This document shows, in pieces, positions 1 to 5,698 of a stretch of 5,698 nucleotides of DNA. Source of the stretch: Anaerolineae bacterium (GTDB taxonomy: Bacteria; Chloroflexota; Anaerolineae; Aggregatilineales; Phototrophicaceae); the NCBI GenBank assembly GCA_020848855.1, contig JADLHH010000463.1, positions 1 through 5,698 on the forward strand, in the 5' to 3' direction. The position numbers and the translations under genes were made by a program. The notes beneath the pieces are model-generated. The model was not told the origin of the DNA and ran no database searches. It saw only the letters and a program-made list of their open reading frames with translations. Each line of letters begins with the position of its first letter. Position 1 is the first letter of the stretch.

Positions 1-2316
1 ACCGCCCTGCTGCTCGAACGGCAGACCGTCGAATGGTCGTCGATCAACAGCCGAGGCGGCAGCAGCGAGCAGTTGATCGTCATGCAGGCGATCACGATGG
101 CGATCCTCGCGGTGGCGGCGTTCGCGGCTGGCATCCCGGCAGCCGCCGGCATCGTGATCTTTGTCGGGCGCTTCAGCCCACTGAGCGCGACTCTCGGCGA
201 CGGCATCGCCGTCACCTCGATCCCCGCGGAAAGTATCATCCTGAGCGCGGTCGCGGCGGTCGTCGCCGTCATCGCGCTGACGATCCCGGCAGTCCCGGCG
301 GCGCGCGCCAGCATCCTGCACCTGCGCCAGTCGATCAGCCGCCCGCCGACCACACCGACCTGGGCGCGCTACAGGCTTGATCTGGTGCTGACGGGGCTGG
401 GTCTGCTGCTCTTGCTGCGGCTGTATCTCGTCTTCGGCGGCGCGAGCATCGAAACCCTGCTGCAAGACCCGCTGGCGATGTTCCGGCTGGCGACGGCGAA
501 CGTCACGCAGGCGGCGGGCGTGCTGGACGACCCGTTCAACCTCGCCGCCGCCGTGCTGCTGATCACCGGGCTGGCGCTGGTCTGGCTGCGGCTGTTCCCG
601 CTGCTCATGCGCGGGGTGAGCGCGTTGTTCAGCCGGACGAACGGGCTGCTCGGCACGCTGGCGCTGTGGAATATCGCCCGCGATCCCGGTCATTACGCCC
701 AGTTGGTGCTGGTGCTCATCTGCACACTGGCGATTGGCACGGCGGCGCTGGCACTGGCGGCAACGCATGATTTGGGCGCGTGGAACAGCGCACGCTCAGC
801 GACCGGCGGTGAAGCGCTCGTGAGCTTCGCACCTGAAGCGCCCGCCGCGACCAATCTGCCGGACAGCGCCGAACTGCTTATGCATTACACCACTGCCGAG
901 CCGGAAGGCAACAAGCACACCGATCTCTACGGCGTATCGGTGGAACGGTTTGCGGCGCTGAGCGGGGAGATGCCCCCCACTCGTGACCAACCCGGCATCC
1001 CGCTGCCACCCGACATCGCGGAGGTATCGTTGCAGGTCTACGCCGAGCCGGTCGCCGACGCGACAGTCAGCACGCGGCTGGCGCTGGATGTCGTCAACGC
1101 GATCGGCGTCCCACGCTCGATCCCCCTCACCACGCCGGATGATACGGTCACGGGCGCATTCGCGCCCTACACCGCCGCGCTGCCCGACGATCCGCATCTG
1201 CCCTACACGCTGGTCGGTATCCGCTTCCTGAGCCGTATCGGCTCCGGCAGGCTGGAACACGTCGTCTATCTGGACGACCTCGCCTACACGACGGCGGACG
1301 GTGAGCGGGTTCGCCTCGACGATTTCGAGCGCAGCAGCGCCCCGGACTGGACATCGCGCGCGCAGGCGGGCGGATTCGGCGTCCCCATCGCGCTGTTCGC
1401 CGCGCCATCGCAGAGCCATGCGGCGGTGGGCGCTTACGCGCTGCGCGTGCAATACGTCATCGAGCCGAGCGGCGCGCGGCTGACCGAGCCGGTGCTGGCA
1501 GCGCGTTCGCTCGACGGTGAGCAGCCGATCCCGGTGATCCTGTCCGCCGAATACGCTGCGACGCTCGGCAAGCGGGCACAGCGCGCCGATTACGCCGTGG
1601 GCGACACAGGATCGGTGGCGATCATTCTGCCGACTGGCGGACGCGAACTGCGCTTCCGAATCGCCGCGATCCTGCCAATCTTCCCGACGGCAAGTGACCG
1701 CTTCGTGATCGCGCAGGCAGACGGCCTGCGGCAGTTCCTCAACGCTACTGCCTCGCCCGACCGCTATTACACGACCAACACCGCCTGGCTGACGCTGCCG
1801 ACGCGCCAACTCAGCGGCGAACAGCGCACTCAGATCGCCGCGCTGCCCGGCATTACTGAAGTAACCGAAGCGTGGGATCGCTACAATCTACTGCTGCGCG
1901 AACCGCTGCCCAACGCGATCATCGGCGTGCTGTTCGCGGGATTCTGGGTATCGCTGGCGCTGGGGTTGCTGGATTTCGGCGTGTACCTCACCATCACCGC
2001 CGCGCGGCGGGCGACTACCTTCGCCGTCCTGCGGGCGATGGGCTGGCGGCGGTCGCGGGTGTGGGGCTTGCTGACGGCCGAGCAGACGGCGCTGACCGCG
2101 CCCGCGCTGGTGATCGGCGTGCTGCTGGGCGCGATACTCGCCGAACTGCTGCTGCCGTTCCTGGCGCTGTTCGGGAGCGAGACGTTACGGCTGCCGCTGG
2201 CACAGATCGCGGTTTTGCTGCTGGCGCTGATCGTCGGCTTCGGAATCCTGCTGACCTGGACGGCGTTTAACATTTCGCGCGTGACGGTCAGCCAGGTGCT
2301 GCGAATGGACGAATGA
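1..2316 (+). CDS. FtsX/MacB-family ABC transporter permease, 5'-truncated by the window edge
   Basis: The reading frame is open from base 1, so the start codon lies upstream. The ATG at base 73 is an internal Met inside a conserved region, not the start. The visible 771 residues (numbered from base 1) begin with LLERQTVEWSSINSRGGSS, which fits the cytoplasmic coupling segment of a first FtsX domain. Hydrophobic segments follow near 28-53, 75-97, 124-142 and 180-203. A second FtsX unit then begins with a membrane segment at about 233-254, has an ectodomain of roughly 380 residues (about 258-635), and ends with three membrane segments near 638-664, 690-722 and 731-756. Between the first two of these lies a coupling-like stretch, RRATTFAVLRAMGWRRSRVW. 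The ectodomain contains a beta-rich insertion (about 335-490) with YLDDL (423-427) and LDDFE (439-443). By family knowledge, such permeases do not form a classical import channel: they transmit ATPase movement to an outer domain for lipid, peptide or drug export or for envelope remodelling. The two ATPases just downstream are the likely partners. The substrate is unknown. The family call is firm; the number of membrane segments is judged by eye. Confidence 0.9.
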   Translation, partial: TALLLERQTVEWSSINSRGGSSEQLIVMQAITMAILAVAAFAAGIPAAAGIVIFVGRFSPLSATLGDGIAVTSIPAESIILSAVAAVVAVIALTIPAVPAARASILHLRQSISRPPTTPTWARYRLDLVLTGLGLLLLLRLYLVFGGASIETLLQDPLAMFRLATANVTQAAGVLDDPFNLAAAVLLITGLALVWLRLFPLLMRGVSALFSRTNGLLGTLALWNIARDPGHYAQLVLVLICTLAIGTAALALAATHDLGAWNSARSATGGEALVSFAPEAPAATNLPDSAELLMHYTTAEPEGNKHTDLYGVSVERFAALSGEMPPTRDQPGIPLPPDIAEVSLQVYAEPVADATVSTRLALDVVNAIGVPRSIPLTTPDDTVTGAFAPYTAALPDDPHLPYTLVGIRFLSRIGSGRLEHVVYLDDLAYTTADGERVRLDDFERSSAPDWTSRAQAGGFGVPIALFAAPSQSHAAVGAYALRVQYVIEPSGARLTEPVLAARSLDGEQPIPVILSAEYAATLGKRAQRADYAVGDTGSVAIILPTGGRELRFRIAAILPIFPTASDRFVIAQADGLRQFLNATASPDRYYTTNTAWLTLPTRQLSGEQRTQIAALPGITEVTEAWDRYNLLLREPLPNAIIGVLFAGFWVSLALGLLDFGVYLTITAARRATTFAVLRAMGWRRSRVWGLLTAEQTALTAPALVIGVLLGAILAELLLPFLALFGSETLRLPLAQIAVLLLALIVGFGILLTWTAFNISRVTVSQVLRMDE

Positions 2317-2392
2317 CGCGTGATAGCAGGGGAATGGCAGCCAATCTCACCGTTAGCCATACACCACATACCGGTTTCGAGGGCTAGAGAGA

Positions 2393-3271
2393 ATGACTGA
2401 ACCGCTCGTCGTATGTGACAATCTGGTCAAGATTTACAAAGTGGCGGATATCGAAGTCGTCGCTCTGCAGGGCGTTGACCTGACGGTCGATGCCGGCGAG
2501 ATGATGGCGCTGGTCGGACCATCAGGTTCGGGCAAGTCGACGCTGATGAACATCCTCGGCGCGCTCGATACGCCGTCGGCGGGTCAGGTACACGTCGGCA
2601 AATACAACCTGCTCGAACTGAAACGGCGGCAGCAGGTGATCTACCGCCGACAGGTGGTCGGGTTCGTCTGGCAGCAGACCGGGCGCAACCTGATGCCCTA
2701 CCTGACGGCGAAAGAAAATGTCGAACTGCCGATGGCGCTGAACGGCGTCCGCAAGTCTGAGCGCGAGCGACGCGCCCGTGAGCTGCTCAGCGCCGTTGGA
2801 CTCGGACATCGAATCGACCACAAGCCGAACACGCTCAGCGGCGGCGAACAGCAGCGCGTGGCGATTGCCATCGCCGTCGCCAACCAGCCCACGCTGCTGC
2901 TGGCAGACGAGCCGACCGGTGAAGTCGACAGCGAAGCCAGCGCCGCCATTTTCGAAGTCCTGCGCCGCATCAACCGCGAATACGGCGTGACGATTGTGAT
3001 CGTCACCCATGATGCCAGCGTCGCGTCGCGCGTCGACCGGGTGATCGGGATGCTGGACGGGCGCGCCAGCACCGAGATCATCCGCACGCGGGACGCAGCA
3101 GGCGCGGCGCTCACCGAAGATGAATATGTGCTGCTGGATCGCGCGGGGCGGATTCAACTGCCGAAGGAATATATCGACTCGCTGGAGATGAAAGACCGCG
3201 TGCGGCTGCATCTTTCGCCGGATCACGTTCGCGTTTACCCGCAGCAGCCAGAGACTCAGGAGGAGGTGTGA
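2393..3271 (+). CDS. ABC transporter ATPase (MacB/LolD-like) with an AbrB-like C-terminal tail
   Basis: This is a 292-residue cytoplasmic ATPase expected to energise the FtsX-type permease encoded upstream. All nucleotide-binding motifs are present: Walker A GPSGSGKS (42-49), Q-loop Gln94 in FVWQQ, signature LSGGEQQ (148-154), Walker B LLLADE with catalytic Glu173, D-loop around Asp179 and switch His206 in VTHD. The Q-loop region has Trp93 where most LolD/MacB proteins have Phe. The ATPase core ends near residue 230. The remaining 60 residues are longer than usual for LolD-like proteins (about 220-240 residues) and contain LLDRAGRIQLPKEYIDSL, then DRVRLHLSPDHVRVYP. This resembles the SpoVT/AbrB swapped-hairpin domain (GRI-x-hydrophobic-P-K pattern). 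The ATG at 2393 is the only possible start: an in-frame TAG at 2354 closes the frame upstream, with no other start codon between. The ribosome binding site is weak (AGAGAGA directly before the ATG). The gene lies 76 bases after the permease, with no clear terminator or promoter between them. ATPase identity is very secure; the tail assignment rests on motif resemblance. Confidence 0.95.
   Translation: MTEPLVVCDNLVKIYKVADIEVVALQGVDLTVDAGEMMALVGPSGSGKSTLMNILGALDTPSAGQVHVGKYNLLELKRRQQVIYRRQVVGFVWQQTGRNLMPYLTAKENVELPMALNGVRKSERERRARELLSAVGLGHRIDHKPNTLSGGEQQRVAIAIAVANQPTLLLADEPTGEVDSEASAAIFEVLRRINREYGVTIVIVTHDASVASRVDRVIGMLDGRASTEIIRTRDAAGAALTEDEYVLLDRAGRIQLPKEYIDSLEMKDRVRLHLSPDHVRVYPQQPETQEEV
3258..3267 (+). 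promoter_or_regulatory. Strong Shine-Dalgarno site for the second ATPase
   Basis: AGGAGGAGGT lies inside the last codons of the first ATPase gene. The first AGGAGG leaves 7 bases before the ATG at 3271 but only 4 before the alternative GTG at 3268, which favours the ATG. The site is much stronger than the one before the first ATPase. Together with the overlapping stop and start (TGATG), it suggests translational coupling with efficient re-initiation. Confidence 0.85.
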
Positions 3272-3975
3272 TGATCGCCCAGCGGATCGAACCCCTGCTG
3301 CGCGTCCACGACCTGACGCGCACCTATCCGATGGGGCAGACGGAGGTCTACGCGCTCAAGCATCTGTCGCTCGATATCCTGCCCGGCGAAATGACCGCCA
3401 TTGTCGGGCGTTCCGGTTCGGGCAAGACCACGCTGCTCAACCTGCTGGCGGGTCTGGATCGCCCGACCGGGGGCGAAGTGTGGTTCAGAGATCAGCGGCT
3501 GGATTCGCTGCCCGAACCTGCCCTGCTCAACCTGCGACAGCAGCAGTTTGGCTTCGTGTTCCAGTCTTTCGGCTTGCTGCCGCTGCTGACGGCAGCGGAA
3601 AATGTCGGCGTGCCGCTGCGGATGCAGCACTTCGGGCGCGCCGAACGCGAGCGGCGCGTTCAGAATGCGCTCGAATGGGTGGGTCTGACCCGCCGCGCCC
3701 AGCACCGCCCGTATGAGATGAGCGGCGGCGAACAGCAGCGAGTCGCGCTGGCGCGGGCGCTGGCTGCCGAGCCGGCTCTGATCCTCGCAGACGAGCCGAC
3801 CGGGCATCTGGATCACAGCACCGGGCGAAAAATCCTGGACTTGCTGCGGCGGATCGTCGTCGAGCGCGGCGTGACGGTCGTGGTCGTCACCCACGACCCC
3901 CAGGTGATGGAAGCCGCCGATGTCATCCACGAACTGCACGACGGCAGCCTGTCGGAGTCGCGGCGGCTTGCCTGA
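3271..3975 (+). CDS. ABC transporter ATPase, LolD/MacB-like
   Basis: This 234-residue ATPase has the usual length for the LolD/MacB nucleotide-binding family and no C-terminal extension. Motifs, numbered from the ATG at 3271: Walker A GRSGSGKT (46-53), Q-loop Gln98 in FVFQS, signature MSGGEQQ (150-156), Walker B LILADE with catalytic Glu175, D-loop around Asp181 and switch His208 in VTHD. It should bind and hydrolyse ATP on the cytoplasmic face and drive an FtsX-type permease. A GTG at 3268 would add one residue, but the ATG is better spaced from the AGGAGG and overlaps the previous stop by one base (TGATG), which is typical of coupled operon genes. It differs clearly from the first ATPase outside the motifs, so the two could form a heterodimer, or each could serve a different permease, one of them outside the window. 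Both retain intact catalytic residues, so neither looks like a degenerate, non-hydrolysing partner. Confidence 0.95.
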   Translation: MIAQRIEPLLRVHDLTRTYPMGQTEVYALKHLSLDILPGEMTAIVGRSGSGKTTLLNLLAGLDRPTGGEVWFRDQRLDSLPEPALLNLRQQQFGFVFQSFGLLPLLTAAENVGVPLRMQHFGRAERERRVQNALEWVGLTRRAQHRPYEMSGGEQQRVALARALAAEPALILADEPTGHLDHSTGRKILDLLRRIVVERGVTVVVVTHDPQVMEAADVIHELHDGSLSESRRLA

Positions 3976-3994
3976 TTTCGTGCTGCGGATGTGC

Positions 3995-4032
3995 AAAAAA
4001 GCAGGGCGGGAACCAACCGCTCCTACCCTGCT
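3995..4032 (-). terminator. Intrinsic terminator for the minus-strand binding-protein gene
   Basis: On the minus strand an arm AGCAGGG (4032-4026) can pair with CCCTGCT (4006-4000) and is followed at once by TTTTTT (through to 3995). The loop region can form a second short stem, GCGG with CCGC (4020-4017 and 4009-4006, sharing base 4006 with the outer stem), so the exact fold is uncertain. It lies 26 bases past the stop codon of the binding-protein gene. On the plus strand the same hairpin is followed by CGCATTCC, with no T-run, so it is not a standard intrinsic terminator for the ATPase operon, though the structure may still slow transcription. Confidence 0.75.
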
Positions 4033-4057
4033 CGCATTCCGGGTCAACCGTTAGCCG

Positions 4058-5698
4058 TTAGCCGCCAATTCCCCACGCCTCGATTTTATCGTAGGCATTC
4101 CACGGACCGGGTTCATAGCCGGTGACGCGGGTGTTCATGACGTGTACCTGATTGGTACCGACAGTGTAACCGTAGGCAACGTCTTCGGCGGCGATCTGCT
4201 GCACCTGACGGTAGATGGCAGCACGTTCTTCTGCCGAGCAACCCGCCAGCGAACGACCCTGCTTCAGCAGTTCGTCCATCTGTGGATTGACGTACGAGGC
4301 GATGTTGAAGCCGGAGCCGGGCACGTCGTTTTCGCTCAGCAGCGTGTTGTAGGCAATACCGTCAACTTCCGAACCACCGCCGAAGCCAACAATCGTCAGA
4401 TCGAAGCTCTGCGGCAGCAGCACGTTCGTCAGGTATGAACTCCATTCCTGCGACTCGACGTTGATCTTGACGCCGATTTGTCCAAGCTGATCCTGCGCGA
4501 CCAACGCGATGTTGGTGTAAAGGTCGACCAGCGGCGCGTAGACCAGGTCAACTTCAAACGGAACGCCGTCCTTCTCGCGGACGCCAGTCGCATCGTTCAT
4601 CACCCAGCCCACTTCGTCAAGCAGCGCGGCAGCGGCTTCGGGATCATACGGATAGGGTTCGGTACCCGCGCCGACCCAGCTAAACATGTCGGTGATGGGA
4701 CCCGCCTGCAGGTAGCCACCTTCCGGTCCCAGCGTTGCCATGATAGCCTCTTTGTCGAATGCCATCATCATCGCCCGACGGACGCGCACGTCACTGAAGA
4801 ACTTGTTCGGCGCCTGCTCGGTGGGGTTACCGTCGGCGTCATAGGCTGCGCCTGGGTTGTCCGGGTCGCCCCAGTTCATGATGAACATCGGCGTGTTGTT
4901 CAGCCCAAAGACGTGGGCATTGAACATGCCCGGATCGCCCAGTTGTTCAAGCTGGTCGGGGTACATGAAGGCATAGTCAACCTCCCCCGCGAGCAGCGCC
5001 TGATTCTGGATGGCGGCGTCGGCAAGGACGCGGTTGACAACGGTCGGAATCTGCGGAGCGCCGAGGAAGTAATTCGGATTGGCGACCAGGCGGATGAATT
5101 CGTCGGGGCTGGTCTCCGACCACACGTAGGGACCGCTGGTGACGGTCGGTTCGGTGTTGAAAGTATTCGACATGAATTGGCTGAGGTCTTCGGAGTACAT
5201 GTGCGCCGGAATGGGCGTCAGGGACGTGAATGCCGATCCCCAGACTGTGCAGTTCGGCTGCCCAAGCGTGACGCTGAAAGTCTTGTCATCGATGACCGAG
5301 AAGTCAGAGATCAGTTCGAGGTCGCCCTTGCGCGGCGATTCGACTGCGTCGTTCAGGATGGCGTCGTAGGTGAACTTTACGTCATTCGCCGTGATCGGTG
5401 TGCCATCGCTCCAGTTGGCATCTTCCCTGATCGTAAATGTATACGTCAAGCTGTCTTCGGAGATCGCCCATGTCGCCAGTTTGGGAATGGGCTGCGCCGT
5501 CTCCGGGTCAGGGTAGAACAGCCCTGCCCACAGGAATTGACCCACGTCAATCGAAGCGCTGTCCGCCCACAGCACCGGGCTGAGCGTCGACACGTTCCCA
5601 CCGAGCGTGCTGCGCAGCAGGGTCACGCCGTCCTGCGCGAAAACGCTGGGCACGAAAACGAGAACAAGAATGCTGAGCAGTACCGCATAACGTTTCAT
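4058..5698 (-). CDS. Family 5 extracellular solute-binding protein (oligopeptide/dipeptide type)
   Basis: This is a 546-residue secreted binding protein of the SBP_bac_5 family (DppA/OppA/NikA relatives), which captures a solute and delivers it to an ABC importer. The ATG occupies the last three bases of the window on this strand. It is followed by a convincing signal peptide, MKR plus a hydrophobic run to about residue 19, so the gene appears complete. Family hallmarks include LATWAISEDSLTYTFTIRED (74-93) with WSDGTPITANDVKFTYDAIL (96-115), TSGPYVW (187-193), FSDVRVRRAMMMAFDKEAI (301-319) and SYVNPQMDELL (468-478) near the C-terminus. The probable cleavage site is VFA|QDG (after 21), with no lipobox Cys. 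The mature protein has exactly two cysteines, 150 and 487. An Asp/Asn-rich loop at 276-299 sits just before the RVRRA motif. The gene converges on the ATPases and is closed by a terminator, so no permease follows it. The ligand cannot be told from sequence. The family call is very secure. Confidence 0.95.
   Translation of the reverse strand: MKRYAVLLSILVLVFVPSVFAQDGVTLLRSTLGGNVSTLSPVLWADSASIDVGQFLWAGLFYPDPETAQPIPKLATWAISEDSLTYTFTIREDANWSDGTPITANDVKFTYDAILNDAVESPRKGDLELISDFSVIDDKTFSVTLGQPNCTVWGSAFTSLTPIPAHMYSEDLSQFMSNTFNTEPTVTSGPYVWSETSPDEFIRLVANPNYFLGAPQIPTVVNRVLADAAIQNQALLAGEVDYAFMYPDQLEQLGDPGMFNAHVFGLNNTPMFIMNWGDPDNPGAAYDADGNPTEQAPNKFFSDVRVRRAMMMAFDKEAIMATLGPEGGYLQAGPITDMFSWVGAGTEPYPYDPEAAAALLDEVGWVMNDATGVREKDGVPFEVDLVYAPLVDLYTNIALVAQDQLGQIGVKINVESQEWSSYLTNVLLPQSFDLTIVGFGGGSEVDGIAYNTLLSENDVPGSGFNIASYVNPQMDELLKQGRSLAGCSAEERAAIYRQVQQIAAEDVAYGYTVGTNQVHVMNTRVTGYEPGPWNAYDKIEAWGIGG
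5636..5698 (-). other. Signal peptide of the solute-binding protein (type I)
   Basis: Residues 1-21 show a basic start (Lys2, Arg3), a hydrophobic core (AVLLSILVLVFV) and an A-X-A-like end, SVFA before QDG. There is no Cys at or near the cleavage site, so processing by signal peptidase I is expected rather than lipoprotein processing. Confidence 0.85.

Noticed and set aside
33..380. A 115-codon frame on the plus strand, overlapping the permease
   Set aside because: It is very rich in Arg, Asp, Gly and His with no domain, and is out of frame with the membrane-protein reading that continues for over 2 kb.
796..1809. A 337-codon open frame on the minus strand, opposite the permease ectodomain
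   Set aside because: It is rich in Arg and Gly with no recognisable domain, lies wholly opposite a clearly coding frame, and is the usual product of G+C-rich codon bias.
2317..2392. Possible internal promoter or hairpin in the spacer between permease and first ATPase
   Set aside because: The best inverted repeat is only ATGGC/GCCAT, and no convincing -35/-10 pair is visible, so the spacer is left unassigned.
2522..3226. A 234-codon open frame on the minus strand, opposite the first ATPase
   Set aside because: It is antisense to intact Walker and signature motifs and shows no family resemblance or plausible context.
3256..4047. A 263-codon open frame on the minus strand, opposite the second ATPase
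   Set aside because: It covers the ATPase motifs in antisense, runs through the terminator hairpin, and has a composition typical of a shadow frame.
4048..4061. Tandem CCGTTAG CCGTTAG across the binding-protein stop codon, with another ACCGTTAGCC at 2349-2358 in the other spacer
   Set aside because: Two copies of seven bases and a shared ten-base word are expected by chance in a window this size, and there is no symmetry or spacing suggesting an operator or attachment site.
4142..4438. A 98-codon plus-strand frame opposite the binding-protein C-terminus
   Set aside because: It is antisense to conserved family 5 motifs, with no ribosome binding site or recognisable product.

Overview
The window reads as G+C-rich bacterial chromosome. 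Its gene style is a very large FtsX-type permease rich in A, L and V, followed by two separate MacB/LolD-like ATPases, next to a family 5 solute-binding protein. This resembles the filamentous Chloroflexota (Anaerolineae and relatives). That placement is an inference from protein style, not from a marker gene. There are no rRNA or tRNA genes, transposase genes, CRISPR repeats or phage genes.

Layout: bases 1-2316 (+) hold the C-terminal 771 residues of an FtsX/MacB-family permease whose start lies before the window. A 76-base spacer follows, then the first ATPase (2393-3271, +). The second ATPase (3271-3975, +) overlaps the stop codon of the first by one base and has a strong ribosome binding site. 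The three genes look like one transport unit: a permease with a large extracytoplasmic domain, driven by one or both ATPases. Proteins of this class usually do mechanical work on envelope substrates or export lipids, peptides or drugs. Nothing in the window fixes the substrate.

The second half (4058-5698, -) is a complete family 5 extracellular solute-binding protein (dipeptide, oligopeptide, nickel or sugar type), read towards the ATPases. The 82-base convergent spacer contains a hairpin followed, on the minus strand, by six T residues. This is a good intrinsic terminator for the binding-protein gene, so that gene is either monocistronic or the last gene of its operon.

Most of the window is ordinary transporter sequence. 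Three points deserve a second look: an AbrB/SpoVT-like C-terminal tail on the first ATPase, a probable beta-sandwich (carbohydrate-binding-like) insertion in the permease ectodomain, and the pairing of two divergent ATPases with one permease. I see no convincing evidence of a wholly new system.
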